Source: Aquimarina sp. AU474
GTDB taxonomy: Bacteria > Bacteroidota > Bacteroidia > Flavobacteriales > Flavobacteriaceae
Assembly (NCBI RefSeq): GCF_900312815.1
Contig: NZ_OMPE01000006.1
Location: 248,001-312,000, forward strand
DNA length: 64,000 bases
Reading direction: 5' to 3'
The notes beneath the pieces are model-generated. The model was not told the DNA's origin. It saw nothing but the letters and a program-made list of their open reading frames with translations, and ran no database searches. Shown in pieces: positions 34,201 through 42,051 of the stretch; position 1 is the first letter of the stretch, and each line of letters begins with the position of its first letter. A program made the position numbers and the translations under genes.

Positions 34201-34400
34201 TATACTAACGCTCCATTAAGTGGAGTGATAGCATTCATTTGCGCAGTTGTTACTCTCGTAAGAACTAGTGTTCTGTCAGAGCTTTCTAATTCTAGTAAAG
34301 AGGATGCATCTATTAAATCAGGATTGTCACCAATCTTAACCTGAGCTTGAGCACTGGCTAAAGATAAAAATAAGATTATGAGGAGTAATTTTATCTTCAT
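31293..34400 (-). CDS. Collagen-like secreted protein with 248 Gly-X-Y triplets
   Basis: Start at ATG 34400 ([20 protein letters not shown]), a clean signal peptide; the frame opens at 34427. The 1035-residue protein has a head of about 180 residues ([34 protein letters not shown]) that also occurs in other flavobacterial fibre proteins, a collagen-like region of 746 residues and a C-terminal domain of about 110 residues ([23 protein letters not shown]) resembling tail-fibre/lectin-type beta domains with four cysteines' worth of CGGDC context. The order head-stalk-tip suggests a trimeric surface filament. Export route is not visible: no T9SS domain. The stalk has no charged residues in its repeat. 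Confidence 0.85.
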   Translation of the reverse strand: MKIKLLLIILFLSLASAQAQVKIGDNPDLIDASSLLELESSDRTLVLTRVTTAQMNAITPLNGALVYNTTNNCIFQYNNNTWSSLCTGNDDQQISFDSSTNILTLENGGSIDLTSLINDSDPDPTNEIQILSKTGNTITLSNGGGSITETNSTLEDLGGGVFRYTAEDGTVTTINLTGPTGNQGPTGPTGNQGPVGPTGNQGPVGPTGNQGPVGPTGNQGPVGPTGNQGPVGPTGNQGPVGPTGNQGPVGPTGNQGPVGPTGNQGPVGPTGNQGPVGPTGNQGPVGPTGNQGPVGPTGNQGPVGPTGNQGPVGPTGNQGPVGPTGNQGPVGPTGNQGPVGPTGNQGPVGPTGNQGPVGPTGNQGPVGPTGNQGPVGPTGNQGPVGPTGNQGPVGPTGNQGPVGPTGNQGPVGPTGNQGPVGPTGNQGPVGPTGNQGPVGPTGNQGPVGPTGNQGPVGPTGNQGPVGPTGNQGPVGPTGNQGPVGPTGNQGPVGPTGNQGPVGPTGNQGPVGPTGNQGPVGPTGNQGPVGPTGNQGPVGPTGNQGPVGPTGNQGPVGPTGNQGPVGPTGNQGPVGPTGNQGPVGPTGNQGPVGPTGNQGPVGPTGNQGPVGPTGNQGPVGPTGNQGPVGPTGNQGPVGPTGNQGPVGPTGNQGPVGPTGNQGPVGPTGNQGPVGPTGNQGPVGPTGNQGPVGPTGNQGPVGPTGNQGPVGPTGNQGPVGPTGNQGPVGPTGNQGPVGPTGNQGPVGPTGNQGPVGPTGNQGPVGPTGNQGPVGPTGNQGPVGPTGNQGPVGPTGNQGPVGPTGNQGPVGPTGNQGPVGPTGNQGPVGPTGNQGPVGPTGNQGPVGPTGNQGPVGPTGNQGPVGPTGNQGPVGPTGNQGPVGPTGNQGPTGPTGNQGPTGPTGNQGPAGPTGATSIGPTGPTGAMGDTFIKAMGKVAGNGTALKIMNATVSRLNEGDYEVLFPVGSPMPDANYIIQLSILDCGGDCPGNTGQDYDDPGITYYSQSTTGFRVNIGDSDNGTTQKDDIDLEFMFIVIDF
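31692..33869 (-). repeat. 27-bp tandem array encoding 80 nine-residue collagen-like units
   Basis: Counting from the first GPT triplet (33869) to the last GNQ (31692) gives 242 triplets: one GPTGNQ and 80 nonamers, 77 of them GPVGPTGNQ and 3 GPTGPTGNQ. With the flanking GPA, GPT and [14 protein letters not shown] part the collagen stretch totals 248 triplets with one two-residue (SI) break. At DNA level two synonymous versions alternate, GGAAATCAA and GGTAACCAA, plus CCA/CCG and ACA/ACG variants. The sequence is otherwise perfectly in phase, so slippage in whole units keeps the frame. Confidence 0.95.
31972..33440 (-). repeat. Segmental duplication of about 630 bp inside the collagen array
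   Basis: Bases 31972-32603 and 32809-33440 are identical at all positions except one (T at 32040, C at 32877; GGA to GGG, synonymous). The copies are offset by 837 bp, exactly 31 nonamers, and cover about 23 nonamers each. The surrounding units do not share the same order of synonymous variants. A second, shorter periodicity of 270 bp (10 nonamers) is visible within each copy. Confidence 0.88.
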
Positions 34401-34533
34401 ATATATAAGTTTAGAACCATGCACCATACGTATTTATGGTTTGGCCGTAATATTTATCTGTGTTTACTTGTTGTGACGTTTCACATGCATCATAAATATA
34501 AAATGTTAAGGCATTAAAACGCAATTAACAAGA

Positions 34534-34563
34534 CAAATATACATTTTTTTCGATAAAATACAA
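34534..34563 (-). promoter_or_regulatory. Complete Bacteroidetes promoter of the collagen-like gene
   Basis: On the minus strand TTG at 34563-34561 is followed after 19 bases by TATATTTG at 34541-34534, matching the -33/-7 consensus. The leader is about 130 bases. CGATAAAA and CGATTAAA, related to the motif of the 27.5 kb intergenic stretch, lie at about 34551 and 34572. Confidence 0.6.
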
Positions 34564-34672
34564 TTTTTAACGATTAAAAACACTTTGTTGCTTTTTTTAT
34601 CTTTAGAATGTTAAAATTTAAATAGTTTTAATTTAAATGAAGTTTTTAATTTTTAATTTAAAAGAAATCTAA

Positions 34673-34680
34673 TACATTTG
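34673..34680 (+). promoter_or_regulatory. Bacteroidetes -7 box of tRNA-Gly
   Basis: TACATTTG fits TAnnTTTG and ends 12 bases before the mature tRNA 5' end, leaving a short leader. The -33 region is not clear. Confidence 0.5.
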
Positions 34681-34692
34681 CCATCGCAAAAA

Positions 34693-34765
34693 GCGGGAGT
34701 AGCTCAGTTGGTAGAGCGTCAGCCTTCCAAGCTGAATGTCGCCGGTTCGAACCCGGTCTCCCGCT
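34693..34765 (+). tRNA. tRNA-Gly (anticodon TCC)
   Basis: The 73-base sequence folds into a cloverleaf: acceptor stem GCGGGAG/CTCCCGC with discriminator T, D-stem GCTC/GAGC, anticodon stem TCAGC/GCTGA around CTTCCAA with anticodon TCC, and T-stem GCCGG/CCGGT-type with TTCGAAC. CCA is not encoded. It reads GGA codons (and GGG by wobble). A terminator follows directly. Confidence 0.97.
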
Positions 34766-34767
34766 CT

Positions 34768-34798
34768 AAAGGTTTCATTAAATATGAAACCTTTTTTT
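34768..34798 (+). terminator. Terminator of the tRNA-Gly transcript
   Basis: AAAGGTTTCAT and ATGAAACCTTT form a perfect 11-bp stem with a TAAAT loop, followed by a T-run. It begins 3 bases after the tRNA. Confidence 0.92.
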
Positions 34799-34844
34799 GT
34801 TTAAGAAATTAATTTTTCCAAACTAATATTGACTTCACGATAGT

Positions 34845-35717
34845 TTACTCTTCAAATAAGTGATTAATATATTCCTTAGTTTGATTTTTTATTAAGGAAT
34901 CGATAAAAACGAATTTATACTTTATTGAAGATTTATCTTCCGATAGAACTAGTACTTTATTTTCTTTATTCTTAAACCAAAAGCCATTTCCAAGAAAAAT
35001 GATCCCATTTAGATCTTTATACTCAAAACTAGATGTTTTGTACCCTAAATCACCTCCGATCCATATTATATTTATACCCTTTTCTTTTAGTTTTACTAGT
35101 TCGGGATATATTTCATGTTGAAAATTATTTCGATTATGACAATAATCACATTTTCCTTTGGGACCATTGCATACTTTATTTATTTGCCCATCCATAATGG
35201 GATGTTGATCCATAAAAATCAACTTATGGGATATAATTATTATATTTTTAGATGAAGTATTTTTTAAAATATCTAAGAAATATTGTTTTTGTTTTCCAAC
35301 AATATTACTTAGACTGTCCTGTGTGTCTAACGTTATAAAAGTAGTGTTGTTGGTTTTGTATGAATGATATTTGTTTTTTCCTGTAAGATTCTTAAAATTT
35401 TCGTTAGTGGTTACATCATGATTACCAACACTCCATAATGTATTTTTACTTTTTAAATTAAAAATTGAATCTATATGATTTATGAAGTCGTCTTGAAAAG
35501 AGTCTACTCCTAGGTCTCCGCCTAATAAGGTCATTTCGTATAGTTCTAAATTTAAATCATATACTTTTTTGAAAATTCGATCATTAGTACTTGTTCTTGT
35601 ATGTGACAAAAAAATATATGTAGAAGATGAATTATTATTGTTTTGCGACAAAGGAGCACAGCTCAAAACACAACATAGAATTCCTGAGGACATCATATGT
35701 TTTATGAAGTTTCTCAT
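34845..35717 (-). CDS. Metallophosphoesterase-like lipoprotein with degenerate metal motifs
   Basis: The 290-residue protein has a lipoprotein signal ending VLSC (Cys20). Calcineurin-like motifs follow: GGDLG, GNHD and SHKLIF are in place. The first motif (normally SDxH) reads SHTR at residues 38-41, so both metal ligands are replaced, and the last (normally GHxH) reads GGDLGY. An insert with CNGPKGKCDYCHNR adds three cysteines and a histidine that could bind zinc or form disulphides. The enzyme may be inactive or use a different metal centre. It is the last gene of the DUF4956-CotH-VTC operon, 9 bases after the VTC gene. Confidence 0.75.
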   Translation of the reverse strand: MRNFIKHMMSSGILCCVLSCAPLSQNNNNSSSTYIFLSHTRTSTNDRIFKKVYDLNLELYEMTLLGGDLGVDSFQDDFINHIDSIFNLKSKNTLWSVGNHDVTTNENFKNLTGKNKYHSYKTNNTTFITLDTQDSLSNIVGKQKQYFLDILKNTSSKNIIIISHKLIFMDQHPIMDGQINKVCNGPKGKCDYCHNRNNFQHEIYPELVKLKEKGINIIWIGGDLGYKTSSFEYKDLNGIIFLGNGFWFKNKENKVLVLSEDKSSIKYKFVFIDSLIKNQTKEYINHLFEE

Positions 35718-35726
35718 TTGTTTGAT

Positions 35727-36452
35727 TTAAGTGATTTGATAATTAATGAAATCTACACCTCTTACATATTTAGAGTTTTTTGATAGTCTTGAATTGATTT
35801 CTTGTGTAAGTGTCCTACTTTCAATATCATGTTCTATATCATATTTTAACTCTAGAATAATTTCATCGATTTGATTTTTAATTATATTATTTTGATTAAA
35901 AGTATTTGGGTTGTAAAACTTCATATTGAAGTCTAGAGTAATTCTAAATTTTTCACAGTTTGATAAAAAATACTTTCTTTCATAACTGTTATATAGAGTA
36001 GGGTGAAGATTTTCTAGTTTTGAGACTAATTCACGATGTTCAGTTTTTTCAAGATGTTCTATTAGAGACGAATTAATTTCAGTAGCAGATACTGAATCTA
36101 AATCAATCAAGAAATCTTTTATTTTGTAACTAATCTTGTCTCCAACTTCTCCAAATTTCTGTTTAATTTCTATAGTTGGTTTTTTGACTTCAGAAAAAAC
36201 ATCATTATACCAGCGAAGTCTATATTTTTTTCGTGTTCCATCTCCGGATACATTTTCTTTGTAGAAGGAATAATTGTAATCATCAAAGTAAATATTGTTT
36301 ATTGTTCTTTTTTCAAAGATTTCATGAAAACAAAAGGAATTGGTGTTGATTTGAGTAGCTATAAGATCATCAAGATGTATGTTTTGAAAAATAAACTTTC
36401 TTTCATACCTAAAATTATGTTTACTGATTTTAGGATTATTTACTGCTTTTAC
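35727..36452 (-). CDS. VTC-domain polyphosphate polymerase-like protein
   Basis: The VTC domain makes polyphosphate from ATP in eukaryotic vacuoles; bacterial versions are found with CotH and DUF4956. I place the start at ATG 36452 (MVKAVNNPKISKHNF), which overlaps the CotH gene by 17 bases; ATG 36467 is an alternative. The 241-residue product shows the tunnel motifs: FRYERKF, NNIYFDD, KKYRLRWY, PTIEIKQK, YERKYF, RITLDFNM and IILELKYD, with the basic and acidic residues of the triphosphate-tunnel fold. Substrate and product are untested. Confidence 0.85.
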   Translation of the reverse strand, partial: VKAVNNPKISKHNFRYERKFIFQNIHLDDLIATQINTNSFCFHEIFEKRTINNIYFDDYNYSFYKENVSGDGTRKKYRLRWYNDVFSEVKKPTIEIKQKFGEVGDKISYKIKDFLIDLDSVSATEINSSLIEHLEKTEHRELVSKLENLHPTLYNSYERKYFLSNCEKFRITLDFNMKFYNPNTFNQNNIIKNQIDEIILELKYDIEHDIESRTLTQEINSRLSKNSKYVRGVDFINYQIT

Positions 36453-39400
36453 CATATTCTTTACCATACATTTGATCAATAACTTTATCCGATACTGTTT
36501 GCGCAGCAATATTGTCAACCAATAATTGTGATCCGTTTTCAATTAAATGATCTAATTCATTGTTTTTTAGGATTAACTTTGAAATATCAATTGATCCAGT
36601 ACCATATTCTGGTTTTTTTTGAAAAGAAGATAAACCTAATCTTGTATTAGAAATATGAACATCCTGTAAGGAAATTTTTGAGAGATCTTTACTTACAATT
36701 CCTATTTCTCCTCCAGATATTACTATGTCTTTACCGGTAATAGTACTTGATTCTCCTGCACTAATTGCTTTGTCTGAAGAGTTTTTAATCTCAATATTAT
36801 TTATAAAAATTGAAGACCCAGAAATATCAATACCATCATTACCATTATTTGTAAATATAGTATTTTGAATAGATCCTTCTACAAAATCACCATCAAAAGC
36901 GTCAGAAAATGTGTTTTCGAAAGAGGAATGATTAATAGAGAAATTAGATCTAATAATATTTAAGCCATCTTCACATCTGTTATTTCTGAAAGTAGAATGT
37001 GATATTTGAACATCAGTTTCATGAAAATTTACTGCACCGGATAAATCCCATACATCAGAATTTGGATTGGATAAATTAATGAATTCGCAAAATTGTAGTA
37101 TTGATTTAGTTTTGCTGCTTGAAACAAAAACTCCGGCACCAGAATTATTTGAAGAGAATATTGTAATAGGTAGTTCTTTAGTTCCCTCAGCTATGATTGG
37201 TGAATATGATATTATCGATGCATTATTTATTAGATCTAAGGAAACGCCCTTTTCTATAATCACTTTGTGATTAGCAGGAATAAAAAGTGTTTTGTTCACT
37301 TGATAATTTCCTTTTGGTAAGATTATTTGATTCTGATTAGTTTTTATAAAACCAAAATCGCTATAATTTGAACTAGATGATTTTTTATACGAAATTATAT
37401 TATTCTTAAGTTTTTTGTTGGTCGAACCATATGGTATTATAGCGCTTTTATTGTAAAAAGATACTCCTTGGAGTTTGTGTTTTATTTTTAATTTCTTGAC
37501 ATCTTTTGGGAAACGAAATCCACCCTTTTTATTTTTTTTAGAGACAAAAGCATTGTCAAAGGAATTTTTTAAATCAAATGTGATAAGTTGTTTCTCTTGT
37601 GGAGAAATAATTTGAGAAGAAGAGAACGGTTTATTTAATATTTTTCCATCTATATGTTCGAGGTTTTTTATTACTATAGGAAAGTTTGTTATGTTTGAAA
37701 TGGCAAGTTGAATCTTATTTTCATCAAATTGTACTAAGTTGGATATGATAGTGTTAGCGGGATCGATTTGTTTCTTGATAAAGTTGCTGTTATAATCCAA
37801 AACAGAAAGATTGGTGTAAGTTTTTAATTCTGTTTTTAAGCTAGCAGATATTAAGTTTAAATCCTTATAAAACTCATCAACGAAATTTTTTATAAATTTT
37901 TGACTACTTATTAATTCGAGTTTCTCGAGAAGTTTCTGTTTATATATTGGATCATTATCCGAAAACGGATAATTTATTATTTTATCGATTCTAAATCCAC
38001 CATGAGAGTCAAAAGCAATAGGTTCTAGTTTATTTGTGATAGGATTAAAGTAAATTCTTAGGTTATGATCTATTAATCCATGATGTCCTCCAAATAAATT
38101 TGACAACGCTACAAACATCGTGAGTTTATCGATATCAAATGCTTCCGAAATTTTTAGTTCTCCTTTTTTAATACCATTCAATAAATCTTTAGCAATGTTA
38201 AGTTGTTTTGATAGTTTAGGATCTGAAAGAACTCTAGATTCATCAAAAACTTTGATAGGTAAATTTTTGGCTTTTTGAAGTTTTTGATTCCAAGTTTTTA
38301 TATTAAGACCTAAATCAAATGATTTTTTTCGATCTTCCCATAGAAATGATTCGTGAAAAGAAAGTATAATGCCTTCTCTTCTTTTATTGTTTTCAATTAA
38401 ATGTTTGTCAAAGGATTCTTCAAACCCCATGATTCCTATAGGAATCAGTTTGGAGCTATTATTCTTAGTTATCTTAAGATCTACATTAATAAAATCATAG
38501 CGCAAGCCTATTAGGCCATTTCTTTTTATAACTTTGTTAAAAAGCCATTCCCATTCATTATTTCTTACTTTGGGATGTTGTATAGAAAATTTTTTCATGC
38601 CTTTTACGGTTTTATCTTCTTCAAGAATAACCCTAAAAGACCATTTTTTTTCATCTTGTAGATGATCAGTCCAGTCACCTTTTAATCTTATTTTTGAAAC
38701 GATTTTATCAGAACTGTTAAAAGAAATAAATGATTTTACAAAATCATCATCTTTTTTTGCTAGAACCCTGCTTTTCAAAGCTTCGTTTCTTCGGTTTTTA
38801 ATTTTGTCAAAATCCTTTTGATCTATGGTAATGGTAAGTTTTTCAAAAATATTTGTGGATTTGTTATTGGATAATATATCAAATTTGACATTGAACACTT
38901 GATATGATCTTCCGAGAGTAGGTTCATATCTACCCGTGTTAAAAAAGTCAATGTTATCTACTTCTATAAATTTACCTAAACTTTCGTGGGTAAATTCTCG
39001 TTGAAAAACATAATATTTTTCATTATTAATAGTGTATTCTTCCGGATCAATATCAGTAAAGTCCATATTGATGTAATTATATGGGTTTACTTTTAAAAGA
39101 TCTTGTTTGTTTTTAGGAAATACATGAATGAAAAATTTATCGTTTAATTGCCTAGGTGTTAGGCTATCTTTATATACATAATAGATTTTGGGAATACTAT
39201 TGATCTTATTAAAATGTATGGTAAACTCTGGGTCTGAGTGGATAACATTAATATTTTCTTTTAACATGTCAAGAATACCATATTCTTTGATGACAGTTGT
39301 GGTGACACTGGTGTCGTGTATACTGCTGGTTGTAATAGTTTGGCTATTATTCCTTTTATTAATTTTTACTTTTAAGCTGATTGTCAGAAGAACAAGGATA

Positions 39401-39456
39401 ATTACCCCTATAGGGATAAGAGTTATTTTTGTGTTTTCTGGTCTTTTGATTTTCAT
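36436..39456 (-). CDS. CotH kinase-family protein fused to a C-terminal parallel beta-helix
   Basis: A 1006-residue membrane-anchored protein: one N-terminal helix (ITLIPIGVIILVLLTISL), then a CotH-like domain at about 190-560 (TITIDQKDFDKI, SKIRLKGDWTDH, WSFRVILE, FSIQHPKVRNNEWEW, IGIMGFEESFDKHLIE, GGHHGLIDHNLRIYFNP, IAFDSHGG), then a long linker and a right-handed beta-helix at about 740-960 with regular INHSSFEN, IQNTIFTNNGNDGIDISGSSIFI turns. CotH proteins are atypical protein kinases of spore coats and surface structures. A beta-helix suggests polysaccharide or surface binding. It is cotranscribed with VTC and MPE genes. Confidence 0.85.
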   Translation of the reverse strand: MKIKRPENTKITLIPIGVIILVLLTISLKVKINKRNNSQTITTSSIHDTSVTTTVIKEYGILDMLKENINVIHSDPEFTIHFNKINSIPKIYYVYKDSLTPRQLNDKFFIHVFPKNKQDLLKVNPYNYINMDFTDIDPEEYTINNEKYYVFQREFTHESLGKFIEVDNIDFFNTGRYEPTLGRSYQVFNVKFDILSNNKSTNIFEKLTITIDQKDFDKIKNRRNEALKSRVLAKKDDDFVKSFISFNSSDKIVSKIRLKGDWTDHLQDEKKWSFRVILEEDKTVKGMKKFSIQHPKVRNNEWEWLFNKVIKRNGLIGLRYDFINVDLKITKNNSSKLIPIGIMGFEESFDKHLIENNKRREGIILSFHESFLWEDRKKSFDLGLNIKTWNQKLQKAKNLPIKVFDESRVLSDPKLSKQLNIAKDLLNGIKKGELKISEAFDIDKLTMFVALSNLFGGHHGLIDHNLRIYFNPITNKLEPIAFDSHGGFRIDKIINYPFSDNDPIYKQKLLEKLELISSQKFIKNFVDEFYKDLNLISASLKTELKTYTNLSVLDYNSNFIKKQIDPANTIISNLVQFDENKIQLAISNITNFPIVIKNLEHIDGKILNKPFSSSQIISPQEKQLITFDLKNSFDNAFVSKKNKKGGFRFPKDVKKLKIKHKLQGVSFYNKSAIIPYGSTNKKLKNNIISYKKSSSSNYSDFGFIKTNQNQIILPKGNYQVNKTLFIPANHKVIIEKGVSLDLINNASIISYSPIIAEGTKELPITIFSSNNSGAGVFVSSSKTKSILQFCEFINLSNPNSDVWDLSGAVNFHETDVQISHSTFRNNRCEDGLNIIRSNFSINHSSFENTFSDAFDGDFVEGSIQNTIFTNNGNDGIDISGSSIFINNIEIKNSSDKAISAGESSTITGKDIVISGGEIGIVSKDLSKISLQDVHISNTRLGLSSFQKKPEYGTGSIDISKLILKNNELDHLIENGSQLLVDNIAAQTVSDKVIDQMYGKEYGKSSK

Positions 39457-39492
39457 ATATTGTCAAACATGTATTCTAAATATCCAGATTTA

Positions 39493-40170
39493 TTAAATAT
39501 CATTACTCACAAAAGTAATGTCAATAGAATTATTAATATTAATCAACTGATCGTTGATCTTTTTAATGGTGTCTAGAGAGGATACATTGATCAAAAAATT
39601 AAAGCTGATTTCTTCTTTAGAATATTTAATTCGTTTTACATCAACTTGTTTCGAATTACCTGTTACTACAGCGCTTATTTGATCGGTAATTTTTGATCTT
39701 TCAGTCTCTTTACAATTTAGATTAATTAATAAATTTTGTGTAAAAGAATTGTTCAATTTCTTTTTACTGAAAAGAACGATGATTAATGTCAGAAAAATAA
39801 AGCCAATAATAGTTGGTAATAATTGATTTGCACCTAACCCTAGGCCAATTGAAATGGCAATAAAGAAATATCCTAATTCTTCGGGTTCCTTAATGGCAGT
39901 TCTAAATCTTACTATTGATAGTGCACCAACTAATCCTAAAGACAGAGCTAAAGAGGATTTTACAATAGAAATAATAATAAAGGTAGTAACTCCTACTAAC
40001 ATTAAAACTTTGGATAGTTGAGATCTATTGGATATCGAACCACCATATTTTATATAGATGATTCGTAAGCAAAAAAGAAGTAATCCACATATAACAATGT
40101 TTATTACAAAGTTTAGGATTGAAAAGTTTTCTTCAAAGTTTAGATTTAATTGATTAATAAAATCGTTCAT
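39493..40170 (-). CDS. DUF4956 membrane protein
   Basis: The 225-residue protein has about four membrane helices (FVINIVICGLLLFCLRIIYI, LMLVGVTTFIIISIV, FFIAISIGLGLGANQ, TIIGFIFLTLIIVLF) with the conserved cytoplasmic loop LSLGLVGALSIVRFRTAIKEPEELGYF that defines DUF4956. The C-terminal 90 residues form a soluble ferredoxin-like domain. In bacteria it is usually next to VTC and CotH genes, as here, where it starts the operon. Its function is unknown. Confidence 0.9.
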   Translation of the reverse strand: MNDFINQLNLNFEENFSILNFVINIVICGLLLFCLRIIYIKYGGSISNRSQLSKVLMLVGVTTFIIISIVKSSLALSLGLVGALSIVRFRTAIKEPEELGYFFIAISIGLGLGANQLLPTIIGFIFLTLIIVLFSKKKLNNSFTQNLLINLNCKETERSKITDQISAVVTGNSKQVDVKRIKYSKEEISFNFLINVSSLDTIKKINDQLININNSIDITFVSNDI

Positions 40171-40282
40171 TATTTTATTTTTATTGATAAGTTAGTGAAA
40201 ATAGAAAAAATTATCTTCTTGCACTGCCTTAAAAAGATATATAAATAAATTTAGTAAGTTTATCATATTAAAAATTTAATTA

Positions 40283-41158
40283 ATGACAAAAAACCTGACT
40301 GTTGTTATACCAGCATTTAATGAAGAAGAGTCTTTAGAATTGTTTTTACCAAAAGTTATACATCATTGTAAAGAGAAAAATTATAAATTAATTGTTGTAA
40401 ATGATGGGTCATTAGATAATACTTTAGAGGTGCTATCTTCTTTTTCAGCACCGGAAGAATTTTTTAAAATAGTTTCACATAAGGTTAATAAAGGATATGG
40501 AGGAGCATTAAAAAGTGGTATCAATGCTTGCGATACTGATTATGTTGTTACGATAGATGCTGATGGTCAGCACTATATGGAAGATGTAGATAGGCTTTTT
40601 TATAAAATTAAAGAAACAGATGCAGATTTGGTTGTGGGGAGTAGAAAGGGGCAATTATCTGCTTCTTGGTTTAGAGGTGTGGGTAAAAGTTTGATTCGTA
40701 CAGTTGCACGTATGCTAATGAAATTGTCAATTTATGATATCAATTCAGGAATGAAGATTTATAATACTGAACTGGCTAAGCAATATCTAAAACTCACACC
40801 TGATACGATGTCTTTCAGCGATATTATTACGTTGACTTTTGTAAATAATAAACATTTGGTTATTGAAGAGCCAATACAGATAAAAAATAGACTCAAGGGT
40901 ACAAGTACAATAGGTGTGAGGACGGCATTTGAAACTGTAATGGAGATCATTAACATTATAATATTGTTTAACCCAGCAAGAGTCTTTCTCCCAATTTCTG
41001 CTTTTTTCCTTGTTTTCGGAACGATATGGGGAGCATATTTTTTTTTCCAAGGAAAAGGGATAAGTATAGGTGCCAGTACATTGATTTTGACAGGTTTAAT
41101 TGTTTTTCTTTTGAGTTTAATTGCTGAACAATTATCTGGGATGAGAAAAAATATGTAA
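40283..41158 (+). CDS. Family 2 glycosyltransferase (polyprenyl-phosphate type)
   Basis: The 291-residue protein is a GT2 enzyme with GT-A fold: VVIPAFNEEESLELFL, LIVVNDGSLDNTLEVL, TIDADGQHYMEDVDRL (the DxD equivalent is DAD) and VVGSRKGQ. Two C-terminal membrane helices (FLPISAFFLVFGTIWGAYFFF and STLILTGLIVFLLSLIAEQLSG) resemble dolichol/undecaprenyl-phosphate mannosyltransferases. It starts a plus-strand run with the deacetylase 10 bases after it. Confidence 0.9.
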   Translation: MTKNLTVVIPAFNEEESLELFLPKVIHHCKEKNYKLIVVNDGSLDNTLEVLSSFSAPEEFFKIVSHKVNKGYGGALKSGINACDTDYVVTIDADGQHYMEDVDRLFYKIKETDADLVVGSRKGQLSASWFRGVGKSLIRTVARMLMKLSIYDINSGMKIYNTELAKQYLKLTPDTMSFSDIITLTFVNNKHLVIEEPIQIKNRLKGTSTIGVRTAFETVMEIINIIILFNPARVFLPISAFFLVFGTIWGAYFFFQGKGISIGASTLILTGLIVFLLSLIAEQLSGMRKNM

Positions 41159-41168
41159 AGTTCTATTA

Positions 41169-42014
41169 ATGATGTCTAGAAAAAAAGAAAACCTTTTCTT
41201 GTTTAGTGTTGACTTGGAAGATGTTCGTTTGAGAGTACATAAAGGCTTATCTTATCGCCCCAGAGTCGAAGAAATGATTGAATATTATTTAGATTTTTTG
41301 AATAAATATCAAGCAAAAGCAACCTTTTTTACAGTTGGAGACATTCCTAAATATTATCCCAGTCTTATCAATATGCTTGTTGAAGAAGGGCACGAGGTAG
41401 CTTGTCATTCGCACAAACATTTACCTATTACTAGTCAAACCAGTAAAGAGTTTAGAGATGACTTGTTATTAAATATGGAAAGCTTATATACTGCTGGTGC
41501 AAAGGAACTAATAGGGTACAGAGCTCCAACATATTCGCTTACAAAGGATACTCCATGGGTTTTTGAGGTTTTGACAGATTTAGGGTTTAGATATTCTAGT
41601 TCTGTATTACCGGCCCAGAATCTTTTATATGGCTGGAAGGATTTTGGTGAAAATCCCAGAAAAATGAATGCTAATTTATGGGAAATACCTGTTAGTTTAA
41701 GAAAAGGATCTTTTTTCAAAGTACCTTTTTCTGGAGGGGTATACTTTAGATTTTTACCGTTCTATTTTATAAAAAGAAGTTTTGATTTTCATTATCAAAA
41801 AAACAGAGCAGTGACAAGCTATTTTCATCCTTACGATATTGATGTGGATCAAGAAAGATTTATGCATCCCGAAATCAATAACAATTGGATGTATAATCAA
41901 TTAATGTATTTTAATAGAAAAAAAGTATTTACTAGACTTCATAAAATTATGAAGTTATACGACTCGAAAATAATAACGTATAAGAGTTTTGTGGAAGGTA
42001 TAGATAATGAATAA
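41169..42014 (+). CDS. NodB-family polysaccharide deacetylase
   Basis: The 281-residue protein has motif 1 FSVDLEDV (catalytic Asp and metal Asp), motif 2 HEVACHSHKHLP (metal His residues), motif 3 YRAPTYS and the late motif SYFHPYDID. These match the DUF3473-linked deacetylases encoded with exopolysaccharide and exosortase systems. It removes acetyl groups from amino sugars. No signal peptide is seen, so a cytosolic or peripheral role is likely. Start is ATGATG at 41169; the second ATG is an alternative. Confidence 0.9.
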   Translation: MMSRKKENLFLFSVDLEDVRLRVHKGLSYRPRVEEMIEYYLDFLNKYQAKATFFTVGDIPKYYPSLINMLVEEGHEVACHSHKHLPITSQTSKEFRDDLLLNMESLYTAGAKELIGYRAPTYSLTKDTPWVFEVLTDLGFRYSSSVLPAQNLLYGWKDFGENPRKMNANLWEIPVSLRKGSFFKVPFSGGVYFRFLPFYFIKRSFDFHYQKNRAVTSYFHPYDIDVDQERFMHPEINNNWMYNQLMYFNRKKVFTRLHKIMKLYDSKIITYKSFVEGIDNE

Positions 42015-42051
42015 TAATTACCTAGAGATAAGGTTAATGTGTTTATAAATA

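Noticed and set aside
36436-36542. VTC gene starting at 36542 inside the CotH gene
   Set aside because: It would overlap the CotH coding end by more than 100 bases; ATG 36452 gives a normal VTC N-terminus.
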